Positions 7,470 through 16,275 of a stretch of DNA of 64,000 bases are shown here, piece by piece (the first letter of the stretch is position 1; the number at the start of each line of letters is the position of its first letter). This DNA is from Cohnella sp. SGD-V74 (GTDB lineage: Bacteria > Bacillota > Bacilli > Paenibacillales > Paenibacillaceae). The stretch is taken from contig NZ_PVYW01000021.1 in the NCBI RefSeq assembly GCF_003001675.1, positions 97,870 to 161,869 on the forward strand. Reading direction: 5' to 3'. A model generated the notes under the pieces. The model was not told where the DNA came from. It did not search any database and saw only the letters and a list, made by a program, of their open reading frames with translations. Position numbers and translations under genes: made by a program.

Positions 7470-8556
7470 CCCGTCGCCGCCGCTTACCCCGGAAAGCCCC
7501 GACGACCAGAATAAGGACGGGGAAGACGACCAGATGGACGAAGGAATAGTTGGCCCAGACCTTCTGAATGATTTCCGCGACGTAGATCGAATCGAGATAC
7601 GTATTCCACGCTACGATCAAGATCAGAGCCGCCAGAGGGTAGATCAGGTGGTGATAGCTGCGCAGCCTGAATAGCGACTGAAGCCCCTGCAGTTGGGCGA
7701 AGACCAGAAGCATCGTTTTGACGAAAAAGCTAAGAATCCACAAGGCGATGAGCACGCCTTCGGTTCTTTGGATGAAGTCGCCGAGAGAGATTGTCTTCGC
7801 CAAGGCGTAAGCCGGAAACGTGCTGTTGGCGGCCTGCTCGATCCCCAGGACGAGTACGCTGAGCAGCACGATGGACGTAAGCAGCAGGCCGCCCAGGCCC
7901 GCGGCTTGGAAGTAGTGCCTTGCTGTCTGCCCGGACTGCTTCGTTAAGGGAAGGAATACCATCAGGACGACCAGCTCCTGGAACATCGCCGAATGGAAGC
8001 CTGCTTGGAGCGCTGGGCCCCAGCCGTCTTCCAGCACGGGCTGAATATAGGTCCATTCCGTTTGGGGCAGCAAGGCCAGGATCAAGCTCAAGCTGAAAAA
8101 AACGATCCACGGAAACAACAGCTCTCCCACCCGGGCAAATGCGGCAATCCCCAAGCGGGCGGCGAAGACGACCGCGGCGAGGAAGAGAAGCTGGATCGCT
8201 TCGATCGGCGTTTCGGTCAAGATTTCGCTGGTCAGGAAAAAGCCGAGATTGCCCAGCAGCGTTCCGGCCAGAATCAGAAAATAAAACAAATAGAAGCCGC
8301 CGGCCAACTTGCCCAGCCACCTGCCGAGCGCCGCCTCCATAATCTCGAACCAGCTCATGCCCGGATATTGTCTGGAGATGACGACGTACAGCAGAACCAT
8401 CAGCAGATTGATGGCCGTGCCGACGAGCGCCGCGATCCAGGCGTCTTCCCGGGCGGTCATCGCCAGCGAAGAAGGAATGACCAGCACGGAGGTGCCGACC
8501 GTCAGTCCGAAGGTCCAAATAAAAAACTGCCGGGGTTCCACAATCACGGTCTTCAT
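7462..8556 (-). CDS. germinant receptor B subunit (GerAB/GerKB-type permease)
   Basis: A 364-residue membrane protein of the spore germination permease family (APC fold), with about ten helices; the start IVEPRQFFIWTFGLTVGTSVL is typical. It is the last gene of a leftward operon with the order A, C, small protein, B, which matches B. subtilis yfkQRST. In the spore inner membrane the B subunit is thought to carry the germinant-binding pocket. The end overlaps the convergent reductase frame by 8 bases. Confidence 0.9.
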   Translation of the reverse strand: MKTVIVEPRQFFIWTFGLTVGTSVLVIPSSLAMTAREDAWIAALVGTAINLLMVLLYVVISRQYPGMSWFEIMEAALGRWLGKLAGGFYLFYFLILAGTLLGNLGFFLTSEILTETPIEAIQLLFLAAVVFAARLGIAAFARVGELLFPWIVFFSLSLILALLPQTEWTYIQPVLEDGWGPALQAGFHSAMFQELVVLMVFLPLTKQSGQTARHYFQAAGLGGLLLTSIVLLSVLVLGIEQAANSTFPAYALAKTISLGDFIQRTEGVLIALWILSFFVKTMLLVFAQLQGLQSLFRLRSYHHLIYPLAALILIVAWNTYLDSIYVAEIIQKVWANYSFVHLVVFPVLILVVGAFRGKRRRRVT

Positions 8557-8585
8557 TTCCCGTTCGTCCTCCAGTCGGCTCTATT

Positions 8586-8813
8586 CTACGGCAGCAGCTT
8601 GGTCAGCGGCTCGGATGCCGCGCGAATCCAATCCAAGGGGCGCGGCATAGGAAGCTCGAGCCATTCCGCTCCCGCGGCGGCCAACGACAGAACCCACAGC
8701 AGCACGAATAGCACAGTATCCCTTCGGGAGCGCAGATTCCGCAAATACCCTCTCTCGTACCACGGCAGAATCGACAGGAGCAGGAACAGCAGAATGCGCC
8801 AATTGACGTTCAT
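8586..8813 (-). CDS. small two-helix germinant receptor D-type subunit
   Basis: A 75-residue protein with two predicted membrane helices (about 5-19 and 33-48) and a short hydrophilic tail. Its ATG overlaps the stop of the C-subunit gene (ATGA), so translation is coupled. Small two-helix proteins encoded within germinant receptor operons are known as D subunits and modulate receptor response; B. subtilis YfkS holds the same position. The sequence itself has little recognisable conservation, so the call rests on size, topology and place. Confidence 0.7.
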   Translation of the reverse strand: MNVNWRILLFLLLSILPWYERGYLRNLRSRRDTVLFVLLWVLSLAAAGAEWLELPMPRPLDWIRAASEPLTKLLP

Positions 8814-10033
8814 CGGTTCATCATATCCTTCTTCAACGGCTGAACGATGGAGCCGACGCGGCGCAATTTCACTTGGGCGCGAATCGTGACGTCGACCTCC
8901 TTGAAATGTTTGTCCCAGTCGCTTTTATACTTCTTCCATACTTTGGGGTGGCGGCGGTGCAGCACTTCCCCCAGTCCGAAGATGTCTACGTCGTACCGCT
9001 TCTGGATCTTGCTTACGTGTTGGTCGAACACGTCCACGATCCGCTCCTCCAGCTTGCGTTCGATCGCCGAGATGGCGGCCGATTGGCTGATATCCATCGG
9101 GCATTGGACCGAGTCCAGATTGGCTTCCGCATAGACGTTCACATTAAACCCGGACAGCTCCTCCCCCTTCAGCACGACGTCGATCCTCGATTTCACCCAC
9201 TGCAGCTGCATGCTGATCGCCTGCTTCTCGTCGTCCGGGCACTTGAAGGACGCATTCGTCGTGTATACGTCGTTAAGAAGATAGTTGACCGTCTTGCTTC
9301 CCTGCTCCTTCAGCCAGCCGACGAGCTTGTCCCGCTTGAAGATTGCCAGGCCCGAATGATGAATCATCGCATTCGGCTTGAGCGTATGCCAGATTTTGTC
9401 CGTAGTTCCGGAGGTTTTATCACCGACGACTTCGACTCCGGACAGCACGGGGTCCGAGCCGCCGCGGTCAAGCTGGGTAATGAATTGCTGGAGCGTGATC
9501 CGGCCGGTCGCCGCCCACTTCTTGCTGGACACCAGGATGGAGGAGAACAGGGAGTTGGCCGGGATGCTCTCGATGGGCGTCACGACCCGGAGGATGTCGG
9601 CCGCTTCGCTGCGGTGGGCTACCAACAGGGGGAAATCGGTCCGGAATTGATGATTCCGGGCCACGAAATCCAATACGTCCGTCAGCCCCTGACGCGCCAT
9701 AGCTTCTCCGAACACAAGCACGCGCAGATGGGACATGTACAGCTGCCTCGGCACTTCGCTGAGCATGCGCTGAAGCGCCTCGGGAACCGATTCGCCGGCG
9801 GCCTGGTACGTCACGACGGACATGACGTCGGAAGTGTTGTGCTTGCCGGCGTCTTTGAAGTTCACGATCTGAGCCGTCACCTTGTATCCCCTCGGATGAA
9901 GATCGATGCCCATCGCGACGACCACGCCGAGCTCGTTCAATTCCCGTTTGCTCCAGCAGCCGGAGAGAAGCGCGGACAGAGAGATCAGAAGCGCGATCAG
10001 TATCCATGCGCGGCTTCGCGTCCGGTTTTCCAC
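8810..10033 (-). CDS. germinant receptor C subunit (GerAC-type lipoprotein)
   Basis: A 407-residue lipoprotein with a signal peptide and lipobox (ALLSGC, then WSKRELNELGVVVAMGIDL, the family signature). GerAC proteins sit on the outer face of the spore inner membrane, anchored by diacylglycerol, and act with the A and B subunits to trigger germination. The gene lies 45 bases after the A-subunit gene and overlaps the next gene by 4 bases. Confidence 0.92.
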   Translation of the reverse strand: MENRTRSRAWILIALLISLSALLSGCWSKRELNELGVVVAMGIDLHPRGYKVTAQIVNFKDAGKHNTSDVMSVVTYQAAGESVPEALQRMLSEVPRQLYMSHLRVLVFGEAMARQGLTDVLDFVARNHQFRTDFPLLVAHRSEAADILRVVTPIESIPANSLFSSILVSSKKWAATGRITLQQFITQLDRGGSDPVLSGVEVVGDKTSGTTDKIWHTLKPNAMIHHSGLAIFKRDKLVGWLKEQGSKTVNYLLNDVYTTNASFKCPDDEKQAISMQLQWVKSRIDVVLKGEELSGFNVNVYAEANLDSVQCPMDISQSAAISAIERKLEERIVDVFDQHVSKIQKRYDVDIFGLGEVLHRRHPKVWKKYKSDWDKHFKEVDVTIRAQVKLRRVGSIVQPLKKDMMNR

Positions 10034-10078
10034 TGGAATTCACCTTCCTTGTCCGAATTGCCTCGCCGCCCCCGCAAG

Positions 10079-11536
10079 CTAGCTCCGTCCGGACCGGCGA
10101 AGCCGGAGGAAGCGCGGGAGCCGCAGCAGGGTGTCCTTTTGCCGGGACAGCTTAAACGGAGCCAGCGACGACATATAGGGCACGCCCATCGACTCCAGGC
10201 TGCTGAGATGCAGCGCGAGCATGATCATGGCGACCATAACTCCGAAGAGGCCGAACATGGCCGCGGCCGCCATCAGCGCGAACCTGAGCATCCGGATGGA
10301 GATGGCCACGTTAAAGGCCGGCAGGGCAAAGTTCGCGATAGCCGTCAGCGACACGACGATGACCATGGCCGCGGAGATGAAGCCCGCTTCGACGGCGGCC
10401 TGTCCGATAACGAGAGTTCCTACGATGGATACCGATTGCCCGATCGACTTGGGCAGCCGAATGCCCGCCTCCCTCAGCACCTCGAACGTGATCTCCATAA
10501 TCAGCGCCTCTACGAACGCCGGGAACGGAATGCCTTCCCTCTGCCCGATCAAGCTGATCAGCAGGGGCGGCGGAATCATCTCCTGATGGTAGGTGGTTAC
10601 GGCTACGTACACCGAGGGGGTAAGCAAGGAGATCGCGAAGCAAAAATACCTCAGCAGCCTTACCATGCTGGAGAAGTCGCTGCGTTGGTAGTAATCCTCG
10701 CTGGATTGAAAAAACTGTACGAACAGAGCGGGGACGACAAGAACGAACGGAGTCCCGTCCACCAGGATGGCGATTCGTCCTTCCAGTACGGCCGACGCGA
10801 TGACGTCGGGACGTTCAGAGTTATACACCGTAGGAAACGGGCTGTACCGCTCGTCCTGAATAGCCTCCTCGATATAGCTGCTCTCCAGCACGCTCTCGAG
10901 CTTGATGCGCTCCAGACGCGCGTACAATTCACTGAGCACCGCCGGATCCGCTTTGCCTTCCATGTACATGACGGCAGTGAGAGTACGTGTTTTCGTGCCA
11001 ATCTTGAACTTGCGGATGCGGAGGGACGGATGCTGGATCCGCCGCCGAACGAGCGCGATATTGTCGACCAGATCCTCGGTAAATCCTTCGCGCGGCCCTC
11101 TTACGACGGATTGGGAAGTCGCTTCCTGAACGGCTCTCTGTTTCAAGCTCTTCGTAGAGACCAGCAGCGCGGAGCGGCAGCCGTCCATGTAGATCATCGT
11201 GGCTCCGCCTAACAGATCGCCGCAGACTTCCTCCAACGAATCGGTTTCGTTCACTTGGCCTTCCGTGATGACTCCGGTACGGATCGTCTCGTACGGGCGC
11301 TCCGGCGAATCCTCTCGTTCGTCGGGCTTCGCCTCCAGGAGAGCTTCGATCACATGCCTCGGATCGGCCATGCCTTCGATGTAGACGATCAAGCCGGGCA
11401 TGCGGCGAAACGCGATATTCCTGTACACGACATCCGAGCTGTCGCCCAGGAACAGCTGCAAGGACGCCTGCAGTTCGTCGAGACTCGCCGGAACTTCCGG
11501 ATCCGGACGTTGCGATTGGGGTGCGGAATCGTTCAT
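10079..11536 (-). CDS. germinant receptor A subunit (GerAA-type)
   Basis: A 485-residue protein: a hydrophilic N-terminal half (about 1-240, with GFTEDLVDNIALVRRRIQ and ILVDGTPFVLVVPALF) and a C-terminal membrane part with four to five helices including PPPLLISLIGQREGIPFPAF, a GerA family hallmark. The A subunit forms the oligomeric core of the receptor, now thought to be an ion channel. A longer frame starts at 11650, but the ATG at 11536 has GGGAGG five bases before it and begins the usual acidic N-terminus. No clear sigma-G promoter was found. Confidence 0.92.
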   Translation of the reverse strand: MNDSAPQSQRPDPEVPASLDELQASLQLFLGDSSDVVYRNIAFRRMPGLIVYIEGMADPRHVIEALLEAKPDEREDSPERPYETIRTGVITEGQVNETDSLEEVCGDLLGGATMIYMDGCRSALLVSTKSLKQRAVQEATSQSVVRGPREGFTEDLVDNIALVRRRIQHPSLRIRKFKIGTKTRTLTAVMYMEGKADPAVLSELYARLERIKLESVLESSYIEEAIQDERYSPFPTVYNSERPDVIASAVLEGRIAILVDGTPFVLVVPALFVQFFQSSEDYYQRSDFSSMVRLLRYFCFAISLLTPSVYVAVTTYHQEMIPPPLLISLIGQREGIPFPAFVEALIMEITFEVLREAGIRLPKSIGQSVSIVGTLVIGQAAVEAGFISAAMVIVVSLTAIANFALPAFNVAISIRMLRFALMAAAAMFGLFGVMVAMIMLALHLSSLESMGVPYMSSLAPFKLSRQKDTLLRLPRFLRLRRSGRS

Positions 11537-11635
11537 ACGGACCTCCCGGGCGCGAATAAAAGGAAAATCTCGCTTTGGAATAATCTTCCCAGAACTCCGG
11601 GAAATATGTGGCAAGAAGACGAGAGGGCGATCAAG

Positions 11636-11668
11636 GACCGCGAAGTTCAAAGGCGAAAGTCCGCGGTC
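11636..11668. terminator. hairpin after the MFS gene, possible terminator
   Basis: GACCGCG (11636-11642) pairs with CGCGGTC (11662-11668) between the end of the MFS gene and the germination operon. No T-run follows in either direction, so terminator activity is uncertain. Confidence 0.3.
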
Positions 11669-11692
11669 TGTTCGGCGAGCGGCTGCGAGGCT

Positions 11693-12928
11693 TCAGCCCT
11701 CCGGTTGCGCGATCGGCGCTGGAAGACGCCACAGCCGCCGCTGCAGCGTCATCCCCGCGATTCCGACGGCCCCGACGGCCAGGCCGACGAACAGAAAGGC
11801 GTACGACACTCCGCAGAACCGAACCAGCGCTCCCCCGGCGAGCGGCGCACACACGAAGAGAGCGCCGCTTAAAGACTCCATAATGCCGCTGACGCGGCCG
11901 ACGGCTTCGGCGGGCGTCTCCTTCTGCACGATGTAGTTCATGCCCGCGGAGATAAGCCCGGTGCCGATGCCTCCGGCAAAGGAGGACAGCAGGATGAACC
12001 ACATTGGGGTGTCCGGGCGGAAGAAGCCTGCGGCGGCGAACATGAAGCCGATTAGCGCCACGCCTCCGCCGAGCGGCCATCCGTAGGCCATCAGCGTCTT
12101 GAGCCTGCGCAGCCAGAAGACGCCCGCAAGCCCGCCGGCGCCGATCGCGGCGACGAGCCAGCCGAGCAGCTCCGGGCGCTCCGGAGACACCTCGCGAACC
12201 AGCGTCGTAATCTGGGCGTCGATCAGTTGAATGCCGGCAAGGCCGGTCAGGGCGAACAGGATGCTCGTCAGCAGCAAGCGGGTTCTCAGCACGATAAGCC
12301 AGCCTTCCTTCCAAGCTTTCCCCATCGAGTCGTGCTTCTCATCAAGCGGTTGTTCCGCGGCGGATACGCTCCGGGCTGGAATCGACAGGAGCAGCAGCGC
12401 GGAGAGGACATAGCAGCCCGCGTTGACCGCCATACAGGCCGAAGGAGAGAAGGCTGAGGCGAGCGACGCGCCCAGCAGCGGGCCGAAAACCTTGGAGAGC
12501 TGGAAGACGGCCCCGTTGAGCGAGGCCGCCTGCAGCAGCAGCCCGGGTTCGACAACGGCCCGCGTCATCGCCTGTTGAGCCGGGAAATGAAAGACGCGCA
12601 CGGCGGACCGCAGCCCCAGCAGCCCGAGCAGCGTCCAGACGTCGGGCGCGAAGATCAGCATTAGCGTCAAAGCGGCCCGTATCAGATCGGTCGCGATCAT
12701 CAGATTGCGTTTATTCCATCTGTCCGCCAAGATTCCCGCCAGTTGGCTGAAGAGTATGCCGGGTACAGCGTAGGACAGCGGCAGAAGCGCCATCGTCATC
12801 GGGTCCGCCTTCCACACGAACCCCATCACGATCGATACGGCGATAAAATCCAAGTAATCTCCGAAAGCGGCCAGCCCGTAGGCGGCGAACATTTTGGCGA
12901 AGGCGCGGTTGGCGCGCAATAGGAACAT
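11693..12928 (-). CDS. MFS transporter
   Basis: A 411-residue, 12-helix major facilitator protein. The loop between helices 2 and 3 (QLAGILADRWNKRNLMI) has the conserved drug-exporter pattern, and the family resembles MFS_3/enterobactin-exporter-like permeases. A longer frame to 13057 has Ser/Cys-rich non-membrane sequence, while the ATG at 12928 has AGGGGG eight bases upstream. It lies 61 bases after a winged-helix regulator on the same strand, which may control it. Substrate unknown. Confidence 0.82.
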   Translation of the reverse strand: MFLLRANRAFAKMFAAYGLAAFGDYLDFIAVSIVMGFVWKADPMTMALLPLSYAVPGILFSQLAGILADRWNKRNLMIATDLIRAALTLMLIFAPDVWTLLGLLGLRSAVRVFHFPAQQAMTRAVVEPGLLLQAASLNGAVFQLSKVFGPLLGASLASAFSPSACMAVNAGCYVLSALLLLSIPARSVSAAEQPLDEKHDSMGKAWKEGWLIVLRTRLLLTSILFALTGLAGIQLIDAQITTLVREVSPERPELLGWLVAAIGAGGLAGVFWLRRLKTLMAYGWPLGGGVALIGFMFAAAGFFRPDTPMWFILLSSFAGGIGTGLISAGMNYIVQKETPAEAVGRVSGIMESLSGALFVCAPLAGGALVRFCGVSYAFLFVGLAVGAVGIAGMTLQRRLWRLPAPIAQPEG

Positions 12929-12989
12929 ACGAAAAACCCCCTGCTGTCGATGAATAGAATCATCGTAGCAGGGGAATGTCAGAGAATGA

Positions 12990-14129
12990 TCAGAGAAGAG
13001 CCGCGAGCACCCGGTTCGTCTTAACGAGCAGCTCGTCGAATTGGTATTGCTCGGCAAGCGAGTTCCATTGGCCCCGATATTTCCGCAAGGCGTCGTCGTC
13101 CGGGGCGTACTTCCCGAGATGCAGAAGGACCAGCTTCAGGTTAACGAGCAGATGGGGGACGAATTGCGTCTGCCGCGTCGTCTCGATTCCCTCGTCCACC
13201 GTCTGCCTTCCTTGCGCCGGATTGCCCTGCCGGTATAGATACAGGCCATTGGCTACGAGATAGGCGCCCTTCTCTCTCCGGATCGGATGGCGCGCCAGCA
13301 GGTCGCCGCACTCCTCCAGCTTGGCGGCCGCCGCTGCCGGACGGCCTTCCTCCAGAGCGAGAAACATCTCCTTCAGCAGAAACAGCGCGGAGAAGCTTGG
13401 GGAATCCATCTTCTCGATCTCCGGACGAATCTCTTCGAGCCGCGAGCGGGCGCGCTCCGTCATCCCGGCCTCCAGATACAGGAAGACCGCATTCAGCTTC
13501 AGATCGGTCAGCCACGTGGGGGTCAGCTCGTCTCCCTTGGCGATGAGCCTTTCGAAACAGCGAAGAGAGGCGGCAGAGTCGAATTGGAGGGAGGCGTGAA
13601 TGAACGCCGCGTAGACGGCCTGCTGCCACCGATCAATGCCGTTCGTTTCGAGCAGCCAGGAGAAGTCCCCGCTGACGAACCGAACGTAGGCATCGTAGAA
13701 CGGGTCGCCCGGCAGGCCGAGCACGTCGCGATTCGCCGACAGCAGCCGCATCGCCGCTCCCATGCCCATGCCGTGGTATTTGGCGAACATCCGGTTAACG
13801 TCGGAAGCGAAATGCTCGTCCTGCAGAAGCGGGTTTTCCCGCAGCCGGGCGTCCGTGCGCGTCAGCTTGTAGCCCTGCCCGCGAATCGTGTCCACCCGGA
13901 GCAGATGGGACCACTGGGCGAGCTTCTTGCGCACGCGGTAAATATGGTCGTCGACGGTCCGGTCTCCGGGAGCTTCCAGCGGCCAGACGGCGTCCAGCAG
14001 CTCGTCCCTGGAGAACGAGCGCTCGGCGTGCTCATACAGGTAGCGCAGCAGCGCGAACTCCTTCGGCAGCAGCTGCACGCTCTGCCCGGCGTAGAGGGCC
14101 TGATAGGTATCCGGATCGAAATGAATCAT
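12990..14129 (-). CDS. OmpR-type winged-helix regulator with helical-repeat sensor region
   Basis: A 379-residue protein. Residues about 1-100 form an OmpR/PhoB-type winged helix (VQLLPKEFALLRYLYEH, RTVDDHIYRVRKKL, VDTIRGQGYKL) with no receiver domain before it. The rest (about 110-379) is helical, rich in Ala/Leu/Glu and compatible with TPR-like repeats. This is the reverse of a response regulator and recalls BTAD-type activators. The ATG at 14129 follows GGGAG by 8 bases. It probably regulates the adjacent MFS gene. The signal is unknown. Confidence 0.72.
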   Translation of the reverse strand: MIHFDPDTYQALYAGQSVQLLPKEFALLRYLYEHAERSFSRDELLDAVWPLEAPGDRTVDDHIYRVRKKLAQWSHLLRVDTIRGQGYKLTRTDARLRENPLLQDEHFASDVNRMFAKYHGMGMGAAMRLLSANRDVLGLPGDPFYDAYVRFVSGDFSWLLETNGIDRWQQAVYAAFIHASLQFDSAASLRCFERLIAKGDELTPTWLTDLKLNAVFLYLEAGMTERARSRLEEIRPEIEKMDSPSFSALFLLKEMFLALEEGRPAAAAAKLEECGDLLARHPIRREKGAYLVANGLYLYRQGNPAQGRQTVDEGIETTRQTQFVPHLLVNLKLVLLHLGKYAPDDDALRKYRGQWNSLAEQYQFDELLVKTNRVLAALL

Positions 14130-14196
14130 GGCATGTTCTCCCGTGAAAGCAATTGTCTCCGTATTATACCATTCACCGGCTGCTTGCAAGGTTCCG

Positions 14197-14973
14197 TTAG
14201 TTCGAGGATAGGCCCGACAATCCCGCAGCAGGCGGAGAAGCAGTCGCGCCCAGCACCTCGTCGGCCAGCGAGACATACAGGCGGCCGCACGGGCTGTCCT
14301 CCGGATAGATGCCGGTCGCGGGCGCGCCGGGGCCTACCCTCTCGATCGGAAATTGGGCGAGCAGCGGCGCGCGAAGCGCGGCCGACAGCTTCCTTCCTCC
14401 GTCCTCCCCGAAGGGGTACAGCTTTCCTTCGCATCCCGGACACGCCATATAAGCCATATTTTCCACGATGCCGATCAATTCGTGCCCCGTTCGGGCCGTC
14501 ATGGCCCCTGCACGGAAAGCGACCTCGGATGCAGTCTCGTTCGGCGTCGTGACGAGCAATTCCTTGCAGTCGCCGAGCATCTCGTGCAAATCCAGAGGAA
14601 TGTCGCCGGTGCCGGGAGGCATGTCGAAGAGCAGGTAATCGAGCTCTCCCCATTCTACTTCGCGGAGGAAGTTGCGGATGATCCTGCCCAACATCGGCCC
14701 GCGCAGAACGACGGGCTGGTTGTCGTTCCGGAGGAAACCGCTGGACATGAGCCGTACGCCTAGCCGGTGGATCGGACGTATCTTTCCTTGCTCGGATTTC
14801 GGCTCTTCCCGCGCGTCCATCAAGCTTGGAACGCTGAAGCCGTAAATATCCGCGTCGATCAACCCGACTCGATAACCTTTCCTGGCGAGCGCCACGGCCA
14901 AATTCGCCGCGACCGTGGATTTGCCGACGCCCCCTTTGCCGCTGACAATGCTTAAATAGATAGGATCGTTCAT
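14197..14973 (-). CDS. Mrp/ApbC-family P-loop ATPase (Fe-S cluster carrier)
   Basis: A 258-residue protein with a deviant Walker A (SGKGGVGKSTVAANLA), Walker B-like YLLFDMPPGTGD and the C-terminal CPGC motif that Mrp/Nbp35 proteins use to bind a bridging 4Fe-4S cluster as a dimer. The usual N-terminal MIP18-like domain is absent, so this is the short form. The ATG at 14973 follows AGGGGC at a good distance. It is divergent from an operon encoding several Fe-S proteins, so it may help mature them; that link is inferred from position. Confidence 0.85.
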   Translation of the reverse strand: MNDPIYLSIVSGKGGVGKSTVAANLAVALARKGYRVGLIDADIYGFSVPSLMDAREEPKSEQGKIRPIHRLGVRLMSSGFLRNDNQPVVLRGPMLGRIIRNFLREVEWGELDYLLFDMPPGTGDIPLDLHEMLGDCKELLVTTPNETASEVAFRAGAMTARTGHELIGIVENMAYMACPGCEGKLYPFGEDGGRKLSAALRAPLLAQFPIERVGPGAPATGIYPEDSPCGRLYVSLADEVLGATASPPAAGLSGLSSN

Positions 14974-15111
14974 CTCTATTGCCCCTCTCTCAACCTCTTT
15001 AATATCCACCATCGTTCCCCAACGGCCCGGCTAATATGAGCTTTCCGGAATAGAACGGATGCGATTGGGAACAATTTGCAAAGATCTGTCAGACTAGAGG
15101 GGGAATGCAAG

Positions 15112-16275
15112 TTGAACCGGGATTCGCGCGCCTTTACGTCTTACCCGAGCGGGAGATTTGTCTCCAAAGCCGCTTTGTATGTCGGGATCATGGCGATTCT
15201 GCTCCTGCTCTCGATCTATATCGGATCGGTAGGCTTCGGCTATGTCGACCTTGCGCTGTACGGTTACCTGTGGGCCACGGTGCTGAGCATTCTGCTGTTC
15301 ACGGCCCGCATCGCCGCATGGACTTCGAGACCTCCTGCACGGAGGCTGTGGCGGCAGGGACTGAGCCTCTTCTCCAGTCCGAGAGGATGGATGTTTCTAA
15401 TCCGCACGCTGTTCGACAATATCGGCAGGCAGCGCTTCATCTCCGGCCGCTCCTGGCAACGCTGGGCGCAGCATATGCTGCTCTCCTGGGGAGTGCTGGT
15501 TTCCTTCGGCATCACTTACGCGCTGGTGCTCAACTGGATGCACTTCGAGCTCGTAGAGCCGCGCACCTATTCCGTCGTCGTCTTCGGCATTCATCTGTTT
15601 CGGATGGGCGTGGATTCCTTCCTCGCCATTCTGCTGTATCACGGGCTGAATTGGACGGGAATCGCCGTCATCATCGGCTGTCTGATGGCGATGAGGAGAA
15701 GGGAGATCAATCGCAAAAATCTGGTGGAGCAGACGAAGGATTTCGATATTTTCCCGCTCGTGCTGCTGATCGCGATCTCGATTACGGGCTCGCTGCTGAC
15801 GGTGTCCGCGATGTGGATGGAAGGCGTCTTCTATACCGGCATCGCCTTGTCCCACCAAGTGGCGGTCATCGTGTTCCTGCTGTACATGCCGTTCAGCAAA
15901 TTCTGGCACATTCCCCTCCGGTTTCTCGGAGTGGTCGTTCCGATGTACCATGCGGCCCACGCTCCCAAGGCGTGCTCGCGCTGCGGCCGGGAATACGCCA
16001 CCGAGACGCAGATCCGGGACGTGCAAGCGGTGCTTCAGGAGCGGGGCATCCCGGTCCGCGTCGGCGGCACTTCCTTGCACATGTCGGATTTCTGCTCCGA
16101 GTGCCGGCGGGTATCGAACAGGCTTGCGGCCGCCGGCTCCCTCGTTCAGCTCGAGAAGAGCCGGGTCGTCCTGCAAGGAAACGGAAGCAACGGTTTAACT
16201 TTGGCCGACGGGTTCCCTGCCGGCATGCAAGCAGGAGGTGCGGAATCTCATGGAACAGCACGCCCAGAACGCTGA
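15112..16275 (+). CDS. cytochrome-b/NarI-like membrane protein with C-terminal zinc-ribbon-like domain
   Basis: A 387-residue protein. About seven helices span 15-290, with histidines suited to haem b (WAQHMLL, FGIHLFR, ALSHQVAV, KFWHIPLR). A soluble tail has two CxxC pairs (CSRCG and CSECRR) like a zinc ribbon or Fe-S site. Such proteins pass electrons from menaquinol to a redox partner. The start is a TTG at 15112, eight bases after AGAGGGGG; an ATG at 15105 is in a different frame. The 3' end overlaps the molybdoenzyme gene by 26 bases, so it is surely part of that complex. Confidence 0.72.
   Translation: MNRDSRAFTSYPSGRFVSKAALYVGIMAILLLLSIYIGSVGFGYVDLALYGYLWATVLSILLFTARIAAWTSRPPARRLWRQGLSLFSSPRGWMFLIRTLFDNIGRQRFISGRSWQRWAQHMLLSWGVLVSFGITYALVLNWMHFELVEPRTYSVVVFGIHLFRMGVDSFLAILLYHGLNWTGIAVIIGCLMAMRRREINRKNLVEQTKDFDIFPLVLLIAISITGSLLTVSAMWMEGVFYTGIALSHQVAVIVFLLYMPFSKFWHIPLRFLGVVVPMYHAAHAPKACSRCGREYATETQIRDVQAVLQERGIPVRVGGTSLHMSDFCSECRRVSNRLAAAGSLVQLEKSRVVLQGNGSNGLTLADGFPAGMQAGGAESHGTARPER

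Noticed and set aside
8873..11212. A 779-codon rightward open frame opposite the germination genes
   Set aside because: It lies antisense to two well-supported germinant receptor genes, has His/Arg/Asp-rich composition typical of the opposite strand of GC-rich genes, and shows no domain.
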